From the NCBI RefSeq assembly GCF_037026715.1, contig NZ_JBANCG010000005.1:248001-312000 (forward strand): a stretch of 64,000 nt of DNA, written 5' to 3'. The position numbers were made by a program, and so were the translations under genes. The notes beneath the pieces are model-generated. The model did no database searches. It worked only from the letters and a program-made list of their open reading frames with translations, and was not told the origin of the DNA. Position 1 is the stretch's first letter. Each line of letters begins with the position of its first letter. This document shows, piece by piece, positions 34,817 through 41,325 of this stretch. Source of the stretch: Breoghania sp037026715. GTDB lineage: Bacteria; Pseudomonadota; Alphaproteobacteria; Rhizobiales; Stappiaceae.

Positions 34817-35524
34817 CGCCAGAGGAACGCTGTCGGCGGCCTGTCGCCGGCCGTGCGCCTTATGAAAGTCCCGGCGGCTCTCGCATCGCCGGGGTACGCT
34901 GGCACGTCCCGTGTACCGCCCGGCCGTGAGGCCGGGCGCAACAATGCGACGACGCCGCAGGCGAACGGGACACCCGCCGGTCAAGTCCGCGCAAGCGCCC
35001 AGCATCATTCACCGGCATCATTCACCGGCATCATTCACGGGCATCCTTCATGGGCGCTTGCAGTGCAGCCCCATTCAATCACCCCATGCCCCTCGCCGTC
35101 ATTCGTCGCGCCCCGCTTACTGACCTTGCCCACGAGATCTCTGCCAGCCATGCGTTTTCGTCAACGTTACACGCGGGGCCGGGCCGCTGCCGGCCCCGCG
35201 ATGCGCCCCGCCCAGGCTCCCCGACCGCGATTCAGGCAGATAACTTTTTTGCACCGCACCATCTCTCGAAGCACCAGACGCCACCGGGCATTTCCGGCCT
35301 CGCGAAGGCCGGCGCAGCATAGCCTGGGGGTGCGCGAATCCGCGCAGGGACCCAAGACCTTGCGAAAGACGTTACGTCATTTTGCTGCTTTGCACAAAAT
35401 GCAGAGCTGCTATGCGGGCACCCCCCTCGCGGCTCAAACGTGATTGGCTTAGGTAGAGATCATCAACGACGCGCTGCACCGCAACAAACGGGCAGCCGGA
35501 GCGAGCTGGACCAGGAGGTGCATG
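34817..35524. other. 708-bp intergenic region upstream of the DUF1127/sRNA locus
   Basis: Contains a CGGCCGTGAGGCCG hairpin near 34921-34934, a 13-bp tandem repeat (35003-35054), and the promoter region of the first DUF1127 gene. The promoter part has AGCTGCTATGCGGGCACC at 35405-35422 and a TTAGGTAGAGAT patch at 35449-35460; both have counterparts upstream of the second DUF1127 gene. Also CTTGCGA...CATTTT at 35360-35382, which could be a sigma-32-like promoter. No credible gene. Confidence 0.55.
35003..35054. repeat. 13-bp tandem repeat, four copies
   Basis: CATCATTCACCGG at 35003-35015 and 35016-35028, then CATCATTCACGGG at 35029-35041 and CATCCTTCATGGG at 35042-35054. The decay toward the last copy suggests replication slippage. 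It lies in non-coding DNA. Confidence 0.85.
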
Positions 35525-35674
35525 ATGCTCGACACGATTACGCACCGCTTCCGCAGCTGGCGGAAATATCGGGACACCTACGACGAACTGTCGAAGCTGT
35601 CCAATCGCGAACTTCACGATCTCGGGATCGGCCGCACGGACATCGAGTTCATCGCTCGTCGCGCCTCCCGCTAA
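35525..35674 (+). CDS. DUF1127 small basic protein (CcaF1-like), first copy
   Basis: 49 residues: MLDTITHRFRSWRKYRDTYDELSKLSNRELHDLGIGRTDIEFIARRASR in short segments, basic and helical. The C-terminal hallmark ELHDLGIGRxDIE defines DUF1127. The perfect SD AGGAGGT at 35513-35519 serves ATG 35525 (6 nt spacing) better than ATG 35522. In Rhodobacter sphaeroides a DUF1127 protein (CcaF1) heads the CcsR small-RNA operon and binds RNA; here the gene likewise precedes five homologous RNA units. The SD is exactly complementary to the ACCUCCU found in those RNA loops. Confidence 0.92.
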   Translation: MLDTITHRFRSWRKYRDTYDELSKLSNRELHDLGIGRTDIEFIARRASR

Positions 35675-35693
35675 GAAGTTCGCGCCATAGGGT

Positions 35694-35813
35694 TTTGCGT
35701 CCCTGAGGCTACCTCCTCCCAGGCTTCAGGAACGTTCCGAAGGGGCTACCTCCTCCCAGGCCCCACGGAGAAAAAGCGCCCGCCGGTACCTCCTCCCACC
35801 GGCGGGCGTTTTT
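35694..35813 (+). ncRNA. CcsR/cuckoo-type sRNA, unit 1
   Basis: About 120 nt starting TTTGCGT, 19 nt after the DUF1127 stop. Three hairpins each present CCTCCTCCC: HP1 35702-35730 (motif 35712-35720), HP2 35742-35764 (35749-35757), HP3 35777-35808 (35789-35797). HP3 has an 11-bp stem CGCCCGCCGGT/ACCGGCGGGCG followed by T-run and acts as terminator. HP1 and HP3 loops contain ACCTCCT, the anti-Shine-Dalgarno core of 16S rRNA. The family is known to sequester or bind target mRNAs and is stress-induced in Rhodobacter; targets here are unknown. Confidence 0.9.
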
Positions 35814-35881
35814 CCCGACAAGCCGAAAGGCGCCCTTCCGGATCGGTGATCCGCGGCGACATCGGCCAGGAGGAAACAGAG

Positions 35882-36002
35882 TTTGCGTCCCTGAAGCTAC
35901 CTCCTCCCAGGCTTCAAGGACGTTCCGAAGGGGCCACCCTCCTCCCAGGCCCCAAGGAAAAAAGGCGCTCGCCGGTACCTCCTCCCACCGGCGAGCGCTT
36001 TT
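35882..36002 (+). ncRNA. CcsR/cuckoo-type sRNA, unit 2
   Basis: Same three-hairpin plan. Motifs CCTCCTCCC at 35900-35908, 35938-35946 and 35978-35986. HP1 stem GAAGC/GCTTC; HP2 loop is preceded by CCA rather than CTA (GGGGCCACCC); HP3 stem CGCTCGCCGGT/ACCGGCGAGCG shows a compensatory C-G to T-A change relative to unit 1. It ends in CTTTT. The linker just upstream contains AGGAGG without a usable start codon. Confidence 0.9.
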
Positions 36003-36053
36003 CCCGGCACCGAAACGGCCGCCAATGCGGGAACTTCGGATCGGGTTTCAGAG

Positions 36054-36174
36054 TTTGCGTGCCTGAAGCTACCTCCTCCCAGGCTTCAGGGACGTTCCGA
36101 AGGGGCCATCCTCCTCCCAGGCCCCAAGGAAAAAAGGCGCTCGCCGGTACCTCCTCCCACCGGCGAGCGCTTTT
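36054..36174 (+). ncRNA. CcsR/cuckoo-type sRNA, unit 3
   Basis: Motifs at 36072-36080, 36110-36118 and 36150-36158. HP1 has a perfect 8-bp stem CCTGAAGC/GCTTCAGG. HP2 reads GGGGCCATCCTCC. HP3 is identical to unit 2. Unit and following linker are almost the same as unit 2, differing at a few bases. Confidence 0.9.
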
Positions 36175-36225
36175 CCCGGCACCGAAACGGCCGCCAATGC
36201 GGGAACTTCGGATCGGGTTTCAGAG

Positions 36226-36344
36226 TTTGCGTACCTGAAGCTACCTCCTCCCAGGCTTCAGGGACGTTCCGATGGGGCTACCTCCTCCCAGGCCCCGCGG
36301 ATATAAAGCGCCCGCCGGTACCTCCTCCCACCGGCGGGCGTTTT
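36226..36344 (+). ncRNA. CcsR/cuckoo-type sRNA, unit 4
   Basis: Motifs at 36244-36252, 36281-36289 and 36321-36329. HP2 and HP3 revert to the unit-1 type (GGGGCTACC; CGCCCGCCGGT/ACCGGCGGGCG). It is followed by an 85-nt linker unlike the others, which may carry its own promoter for unit 5. Confidence 0.9.
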
Positions 36345-36429
36345 CGTCAGGCGCCGGCGTACGAATGACCGGGGCGCGAAAGAAGGTCGCATGGACCTCG
36401 CGCGGAACGTCTGGCATAGAGAAGAAAAG

Positions 36430-36552
36430 TTTGCGTCCCTGAGGCTACCTCCTCCCAGGCTTCAAGGACGTTCCGAAGGGGCCACCCTCCTCCCAGGCCC
36501 CACGGTAAAGAAACGCTCGCCGGTACCTCCTCCCACCGGCGAGCGTTTTTTT
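36430..36552 (+). ncRNA. CcsR/cuckoo-type sRNA, unit 5
   Basis: Motifs at 36448-36456, 36486-36494 and 36526-36534. HP3 has stem CGCTCGCCGGT/ACCGGCGAGCG and the longest T-run of the array (seven T, 36546-36552), so it is likely the main operon terminator. Confidence 0.9.
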
Positions 36553-36665
36553 GTGTCTTCTTTCCCAAAATGACCAAAAGTAAGCGGCTTTTGTTGCGTG
36601 CACATTTTTTTTGCATGCTGCACAGTAACCGCTCGTTAATTCCGGTCTTCATCTCTTGCAAGGCT

Positions 36666-36695
36666 GCTATGCAGTCACCTGACTGCCTGCATAGC
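36666..36695. promoter_or_regulatory. Perfect 9-bp palindrome upstream of second DUF1127 gene
   Basis: GCTATGCAG (36666-36674), 12-nt spacer, CTGCATAGC (36687-36695). The left half with flank (GGCTGCTATGCAGTCACC) recurs upstream of the first DUF1127 gene at 35405-35422. DUF1127 genes in Brucella and Agrobacterium are controlled by the LysR regulator VtlR/LsrB; assignment of this palindrome to such a regulator is inference. Confidence 0.6.
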
Positions 36696-36795
36696 GCGCA
36701 ATCGCCTAGATAGTGGTCATAGAGTTTACCGCGGTGCCTAGCCAACCAGATGCGAAAGCAGGCAGCCCCGGTCTAGAGCCCCGATGGAGACCACA

Positions 36796-36945
36796 ATGTT
36801 CAACACTTTCGCCCGCAAGTATCGCTCCTGGAAAAACTATCACCGGACTGTTTCCGAGCTGTCCCGCCTGTCGGACCACGAGCTGCACGATCTGGGCATC
36901 GGCCGCGGCGACATCGAGTACGTCGCCCGTCGTTCGGTCCACTAA
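36796..36945 (+). CDS. DUF1127 small basic protein, second copy
   Basis: 49 residues beginning MFNTFARKYRSWKNYHRT and ending with the DUF1127 hallmark ELHDLGIGRGDIEYVARRSVH. SD GGAGA lies 8 nt before ATG 36796; an in-frame ATG at 36784 would add METT with no better site. About half of its residues match the copy at 35525, and it too is followed by a hairpin RNA with CTCC-rich loops, so protein plus RNA seem to have been duplicated as a unit and then diverged. Confidence 0.92.
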   Translation: MFNTFARKYRSWKNYHRTVSELSRLSDHELHDLGIGRGDIEYVARRSVH

Positions 36946-36953
36946 GTTGCTGA

Positions 36954-37063
36954 TTTTGCCTTGGGATTTCCTCCCAATTTCAAGGCACGGAGCGGGGCTT
37001 CTGTTCCCTCTCTCCCCGCTCAAGTAAAACGCCTGCCGGTCTCCTCCCCCGGCAGGCGTTTTT
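36954..37063 (+). ncRNA. Diverged three-hairpin sRNA after second DUF1127 gene
   Basis: HP1 36957-36987: TGCCTTG/CAAGGCA stem with inner TTGGG/CCCAA and loop TTTCCTCCC. HP2 36990-37021: GAGCGGGG/CCCCGCTC with a CTTCTGTTCCCTCT loop that lost the motif. HP3 37029-37063: ACGCCTGCCGG/CCGGCAGGCGT with loop TCTCCTCCC and T-run, a terminator. Same spacing and order as the array units, but only HP1 and HP3 keep a (C)CTCC(T)CCC-like loop. Could be merely a processed 3'-UTR, but the parallel is strong. Confidence 0.75.
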
Positions 37064-37193
37064 CTTTGTGCGTTCGGATGCGCCACGCGCGCGACTGACG
37101 GCGTTCAAGGCCGGAATCGCAAGCGCACCGGTTGCTGCCCAAGCTCCTGAAAGCTGGCATCGGACCGGTCCGGTCAGGCGGCGGCGACCTCTC

Positions 37194-37835
37194 CTAATCG
37201 TGCGAATATTGAGCGAACCAGCGCTCCAGCGGCATCACGTCGGGCAGTTCGCCGTTGTCATGGGTCCAGGAATCGATGGCGAACGTGCGTCCGCCCTTCT
37301 TCTCCGCCACGACGGCGGTTGCGTGCGGATAGCGGCCGTCGAGGAAAAAGCCGCGCGCGACCGGCGTTCTGACCCGGTGGTGCCGGAGATAGCCGTGACG
37401 CTCGGCGATCAGCAGAAGGCTCGTCGTATTCGTCGCCTCGTCGATGCAATCCATCTGCCCGGGAACGCCGGAATCGAAGGTAAAGCCGCCCTTGTCGTTG
37501 GCGGAGCCGACAGTAGGGGCGACGCGGCGCTCCTGCCATTGCACGGCGCGCGCGATGGCCTTGCGTTCCGCCCGCGGCGATTTGGCACCCCTGGCGAGAA
37601 TCGCCTTCAGCGCCTTGAGATCTTCGGCCGAAAAGGCGACGGGCGTGCGCAAGGCGCAGCCGAATCCGTGACAGATGACAACCTTGTCCCCGCGCGGCGC
37701 GACGGATTTGTGCTGAGCGTACCAGCTCGCCGGGCTGTTCGCCGCCTGCCCGGCACAACCCGCCAGCCCCGCGGCCACTCCACCCAGGGCGAGGAGGAGG
37801 AGCGCACCGTGAACGCGCGGTCTTTGCTGCTTCAT
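37194..37835 (-). CDS. Conserved lipoprotein of unknown function
   Basis: 213 residues from the ATG ending at 37835 (SD GGAGA); upstream in-frame starts add an unlikely Arg-rich leader. Signal peptide ALLLLALGGVAAG with lipobox LAGC. The mature part has VVICHGFGC near the start, QWQERRVAP, PGQMDCIDEATNTTSLLLI in the middle and a late TFAIDSWTHDNGELP, with several invariant-looking Cys, His and Asp. The CxxEA...H...D layout resembles papain/transglutaminase-type folds, but this is only a suggestion. It stands alone between the sRNA locus and trmFO. Confidence 0.8.
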   Translation of the reverse strand: MKQQRPRVHGALLLLALGGVAAGLAGCAGQAANSPASWYAQHKSVAPRGDKVVICHGFGCALRTPVAFSAEDLKALKAILARGAKSPRAERKAIARAVQWQERRVAPTVGSANDKGGFTFDSGVPGQMDCIDEATNTTSLLLIAERHGYLRHHRVRTPVARGFFLDGRYPHATAVVAEKKGGRTFAIDSWTHDNGELPDVMPLERWFAQYSHD

Positions 37836-38125
37836 CGGGTCTCCATTCCGGCTTCGCGCCGAATCTCTGCTGGCGCGCCGCGCCATCGGTGCGTCAGACT
37901 TACGCACAAACGTTGCACGTGCCAAGCCGACGGGCTATCAGCACGGCCAAGACAAATGTGAGGGCCCGCGGGGCGCTTCCTGCTTCCGACAGGGCGCCCG
38001 CAAACGCGCGCGAAGCCGGCAGATCAGGAACGGACCTGCCGCTCATGCCCCGCCGCATGCAGGCGCAGCGCGTTTTGCCGCGACGGCCCAATGACCATGA
38101 ACACAGCAGAACGGAACGACATCAC

Positions 38126-39529
38126 ATGAACCCGATCCACGTCATCGGCGGCGGCCTTGCCGGTTCCGAAGCCTCCTGGCAGATCGCCCAGGCCGGAGTT
38201 CCCGTCGTCCTGCACGAAATGCGACCGCATCGCGGCACCGAGGCGCACGTGAGCGAGGGGCTGGCGGAACTCGTCTGCTCCAACTCGTTCCGCTCCGATG
38301 ACGCGGAACTGAACGCGGTGGGTCTGCTGCATGCCGAACTGAGGCGCGCCGGCTCGCTGATCATGGCGTGCGGCGACGCCAACCAGGTGCCCGCCGGCGG
38401 CGCGCTTGCCGTCGACCGGCACGGCTTTTCCGCCGCCGTGACGAAGGCGCTGGAAGAGCACCCGCTCGTCACAATCGCACGCGAGGAGATCGACGGTCTG
38501 CCGCCGGAAGACTGGGACCGCGTCGTCATCGCGACCGGTCCGCTGACCTCCCCGGCGCTCAGCCAGGCGATCCTCTCCATCACCGACGAGGACGCGCTCG
38601 CCTTCTTCGACGCAATTGCGCCGATCGTTCATTTCGACAGCATCGACATGAGCATCGCCTGGTTCCAGTCGCGCTACGACAAGGTCGGCCCCGGCGGCAC
38701 GGGCGCGGACTACATCAACTGCCCGATGAACCGCGAGCAGTACGAGGCGTTCGTCGATGCGCTGATCGCCGGCGAGAAGACCGAATTCAAGGAATGGGAG
38801 ACAACGCCGTATTTCGACGGCTGCCTGCCGATCGAGGTGATGGCGGAGCGCGGCCGCGAAACTCTTCGCCACGGCCCGATGAAGCCGATGGGACTGACCA
38901 ACGCCCACAAGCCGACAGAGAAGGCCTATGCGGTCGTTCAGCTTCGCCAGGACAATGCGCTGGGCACGCTCTACAACATGGTCGGTTTTCAGACGAAGCT
39001 GAAATACGGCGTGCAGACCGAGATCTTCCGCATGATCCCGGGCCTTGAGAACGCCCAGTTCGCCCGGCTCGGCGGCCTGCACCGCAACACCTTCCTCAAT
39101 TCGCCGAAGCTTCTGGACGGCTTCCTGCGCCTGAAGGCCCAGCCGCGGCTACGCTTCGCCGGTCAGATAACGGGCTGCGAGGGCTATGTGGAATCGGCGT
39201 CGGTCGGCTGCATGGCCGGCCGCTTCGCCGCTGCCGAAAAGCTCGGCCGCGAGATCGCGCCGCCTCCGGTCACCACCGCCATGGGCGCGCTGCTCAACCA
39301 CATCACCGTCGGCCATCTGGAGGACGAGGAACCGGGCAAGCGGTCGTTCCAGCCAATGAATGTCAATTTCGGGCTGTTTCCGCCGGTGGAATTTTCCAAG
39401 AAGTCGGAAGACGGCAAGCGCATGAAGGGTCCGGACAAGGCGAAGGCCAAGAAGCGCGCGCTCACCGCCCGCGCCATGGCCGATTTCGATGCATGGCTCG
39501 CCGGTACGGAATTGGCGGCCGCGGAGTAG
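38126..39529 (+). CDS. trmFO: Methylenetetrahydrofolate-tRNA (uracil-5-)-methyltransferase
   Basis: 467 residues from the ATG at 38126, the standard start MNPIHVIGGGLAGSEAS with the FAD-binding GGGLAG at 8-13. Other blocks: VCSNSFRSDD, PAGGALAVDR, FDGCLPIEVMAERG with the catalytic-region Cys, PMKPMGL, and VNFGLFPP near the end. It makes 5-methyluridine-54 in the T-loop of tRNA using methylene-THF and FADH2. It lies at the end of the secDF/phytoene-synthase-like cluster, as in other Rhizobiales, but in opposite orientation. Confidence 0.97.
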   Translation: MNPIHVIGGGLAGSEASWQIAQAGVPVVLHEMRPHRGTEAHVSEGLAELVCSNSFRSDDAELNAVGLLHAELRRAGSLIMACGDANQVPAGGALAVDRHGFSAAVTKALEEHPLVTIAREEIDGLPPEDWDRVVIATGPLTSPALSQAILSITDEDALAFFDAIAPIVHFDSIDMSIAWFQSRYDKVGPGGTGADYINCPMNREQYEAFVDALIAGEKTEFKEWETTPYFDGCLPIEVMAERGRETLRHGPMKPMGLTNAHKPTEKAYAVVQLRQDNALGTLYNMVGFQTKLKYGVQTEIFRMIPGLENAQFARLGGLHRNTFLNSPKLLDGFLRLKAQPRLRFAGQITGCEGYVESASVGCMAGRFAAAEKLGREIAPPPVTTAMGALLNHITVGHLEDEEPGKRSFQPMNVNFGLFPPVEFSKKSEDGKRMKGPDKAKAKKRALTARAMADFDAWLAGTELAAAE

Positions 39530-39559
39530 CGCGGCACGTCGCGAAAGCGAGGAGCCGTG

Positions 39560-39920
39560 GCGCATCCTTCGAGACGGTGCTCGTACGCCTCCTCAGGATG
39601 ACGTTGTGTGTTTCTACTGCAATATAAGACCATCAACAAACACAACGTCATCCTGAGAGTCTGGCCTGAAATGCGCGCGGCTTGCTCCTGAGTGTCATCC
39701 CCGCGCAGGCGGGGATCCAGCACTCCGCGAGGGTAGCTGTTCAATTCAATAAGAAAATTTTGTGGTTACTGGATCCCCGCCTTCGCGGGGATGACAATCG
39801 TGCCTGTGGTTCTCGACAGAGATAAACCCCTATATTGCAGTACTTACATATTATAATACCGTTTCGGGCCAGGTTCTGAGGAGGCGCTCGAGCGCCGTCT
39901 TGAAGGATGGGCCACAGGCC
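39560..39920. repeat. Composite nested palindromic repeat, family C (copy 2)
   Basis: Begins CGCATCCTTCGAGACGG...CCTCCTCAGGATGACG, continues with AAACACAACGTCATCCTGAGAGTCTGGCC, and ends GGGCCAGGTTCTGAGGAGGCGCTCGAGCGCC...AAGGATGGGCC. It has the same block order as 9722-10135. The centre holds the unrelated element at 39694-39795. Confidence 0.65.
39694..39795. repeat. Inverted repeat of the GTCATCCCCGCG family
   Basis: Left arm 39694-39720 begins GTCATCCCCGCGCAGGCGGGG and right arm 39769-39795 begins CTGGATCCCCGCCTTCGCGG; they are complementary over 27 bp with about two mismatches. This motif is widespread among intergenic repeats of proteobacteria. The 48-bp interior is AT-rich. Confidence 0.8.
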
Positions 39921-39946
39921 CCATGCCATCCGCGCTGCTGTTCTCC

Positions 39947-40804
39947 TCAGCACGCCTGCGACTTCGTCGCCTGGCGGCTGGCACGCCACAGGATCCACTG
40001 GCGGCGCCATTGCGGGATCTCGATCACGTCGTTCAGCGGATCGTAATCGGGCCGCTCCATGCGCTCCAGATAGCTTTCCACCAGCGCCACGGGCAGCAGC
40101 GCCGGGCCGCAACCCTTGCCGAGGCCGTTGATGTGCAAGCGTGTTTCGGACAGATGCCCGCGCACGATGGCGCGCATGTCCGCCAGGCAGGCCTTCAGTT
40201 CCGGCGTCGTCTCGCCGGAGAAGATCGCCTCGCTGTCGACGCCGAAGCTGTCGAGCAGATCGCCCGGCAGATACATCTGCCGCCGCCGCGCATGCCACGG
40301 CAGCGCCCGCAAAAGGCCCGTCATCGCATAGGCGACGCCGCCGTGGCCCGAGGCGTCGCAGACGCTGCGGGCCGGATCTCCTGTCAGGATCATCGAGGCG
40401 AGCTGGATCGGCACCGACGCCGTTTCCCCCGCATAGCCTTCCAGATCGGCGAGCGTGGGCATCGGGTCCTCATAGAGATCGAAGACCCGGGCTTCCAGCA
40501 GGTTGAAGAACGGCTCGCGCGGCAGGCTGTAGGTCTCGATCGCTCGCAAAAGCTCCGCTGCGACCGGATGGGCGATCACGTCGCCATGGCCCTCCCCGCC
40601 AAGCACGTCCCGCCACCATTGCAGACGCACCTCGCCGGGAAGCGCGTCGGAAACCTTGTCGCGGATGCTGGCGACCTCGGCATTGAAGGCATAAAGCGCG
40701 AAAACGGCCGGACGCTTGTCCGCGGGCGCGAACAGCGTGGCGAGGTAGCGGTCCATGTCGAGATCGCGGACCAGTTGCTGGCAATAGGCGGTGGTATCGG
40801 TCAT
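39947..40804 (-). CDS. Squalene/phytoene synthase-like protein (NDUFAF6-type)
   Basis: 285 residues from the ATG ending at 40804. Trans-prenyltransferase-like fold: YCQQLVRDLDMDRYLATLFAP, ALYAFNAEVASIRDKVSD, LQWWRDVL, RVFDLYEDPMPTLADLEGYAGETA. The first aspartate-rich motif of true synthases (DxxxD) is not intact (EVASIRD), as in the mitochondrial complex I assembly factor NDUFAF6. Its neighbour is an NDUFAF3-like protein and then secF, a conserved alphaproteobacterial arrangement. A catalytic carotenoid role is unlikely because no crt or hpn genes are nearby. Confidence 0.85.
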   Translation of the reverse strand: MTDTTAYCQQLVRDLDMDRYLATLFAPADKRPAVFALYAFNAEVASIRDKVSDALPGEVRLQWWRDVLGGEGHGDVIAHPVAAELLRAIETYSLPREPFFNLLEARVFDLYEDPMPTLADLEGYAGETASVPIQLASMILTGDPARSVCDASGHGGVAYAMTGLLRALPWHARRRQMYLPGDLLDSFGVDSEAIFSGETTPELKACLADMRAIVRGHLSETRLHINGLGKGCGPALLPVALVESYLERMERPDYDPLNDVIEIPQWRRQWILWRASRQATKSQAC

Positions 40805-40895
40805 TGCTGACAAAGATAGGCGCGCACGGCGATCGTTCCACCGTTCAAGTGCCGCACGTCGAGAACTGCCGGGAGCCCGGCGCCGCTCGCCATGG

Positions 40896-41321
40896 CTATT
40901 CCACGGCAATCAGGGCGGCGGCGACCGCCCTGTTTTCGGCAAGAAGCACGTTGAGCGTGCGCACCGCCGCCCCGGTAGACATGACATCGGCCATGATGCC
41001 GGCATCCCGGAAACGCTGACGCAGGGCCTCGTCGAGGCGAACCAGCTCCGGGCCGCAGCCGATCAGCAGGATCTCGATGTCCTTCGCCTGCTCGAAGACG
41101 GGGGCGAAGACCTCGGGCCCGAACTGTTCGGGCGAAACGACGTCCCAGCCGTGGATACCGCTCGGCAAAACCATGAGCGAGCCTCGGTGCGACATTTCCG
41201 CGAACCGGAAGCCGCCGTCCCCATAGGCGTCGATCGGGGCCCGGCCGGGGAAATGGGCCTCGCGGATGACGAGGCCCGATCCCTGCCCCGGCCAGAAGCC
41301 TCTGGGACGTTGCGACATCAT
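40896..41321 (-). CDS. Mth938-like domain protein (NDUFAF3/DUF498 family)
   Basis: 141 residues (a second ATG one codon in is equally possible). Single Mth938/DUF498 domain: RGFWPGQGSGLVIREAHFPGRAPIDAYGDGGFRF, SLMVLPSGIHGW, ILLIGCGPELV, GIMADVMSTGAAVRTLNVLLAENRAVAAALI. Homologues include human NDUFAF3, a complex I assembly factor. It begins 4 nt after the secF stop, so it belongs to the yajC-secD-secF operon. How it works is unknown. Confidence 0.92.
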   Translation of the reverse strand: MMSQRPRGFWPGQGSGLVIREAHFPGRAPIDAYGDGGFRFAEMSHRGSLMVLPSGIHGWDVVSPEQFGPEVFAPVFEQAKDIEILLIGCGPELVRLDEALRQRFRDAGIMADVMSTGAAVRTLNVLLAENRAVAAALIAVE

Positions 41322-41325
41322 GCGG

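Larger units (their letters stand above)
35694..36552 (+). repeat. Array of five tandem three-hairpin RNA units
   Basis: Five units of 119-123 nt start at 35694, 35882, 36054, 36226 and 36430, a period of 172-204 bp. Units 2-4 are nearly identical through the linkers (shared CCGGCACCGAAACGGCCGCC... linker after units 2 and 3), so they are the most recent duplications. There are 15 exact copies of CCTCCTCCC, all in loops. All face the same way as the upstream DUF1127 gene. Confidence 0.93.
39530..39946. other. 417-bp convergent intergenic region filled with nested repeats
   Basis: Lies between the 3' ends of trmFO and the squalene/phytoene synthase-like gene. It is occupied from about 39560 to 39920 by a composite palindrome and an inner GTCATCCCCGCG element. 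An AT-rich gap (39730-39765, 39820-39865) lies between. No gene. Confidence 0.65.

Noticed and set aside
34853..35443. 196-residue open frame after uvrA
   Set aside because: It runs through the 13-bp tandem repeat and the promoter region, has no SD, and its composition (Arg/Pro/Ser-rich) is that of non-coding GC-rich DNA.
35712..36534. ACCTCCT motifs as fragments of 16S rRNA 3' ends
   Set aside because: Only the 7-base core matches; flanks are hairpin stems unrelated to 16S rRNA.
35694..36552. Regularly spaced repeats looking like a CRISPR array
   Set aside because: The repeated units are 120 nt with internal hairpins and terminators, the spacers between are also similar to each other, and no cas gene is present.
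39947..40804. Carotenoid or hopanoid biosynthesis gene
   Set aside because: The first Asp-rich motif is altered, no crt or hpn partners are near, and the secDF/Mth938 context fits the NDUFAF6-like group.
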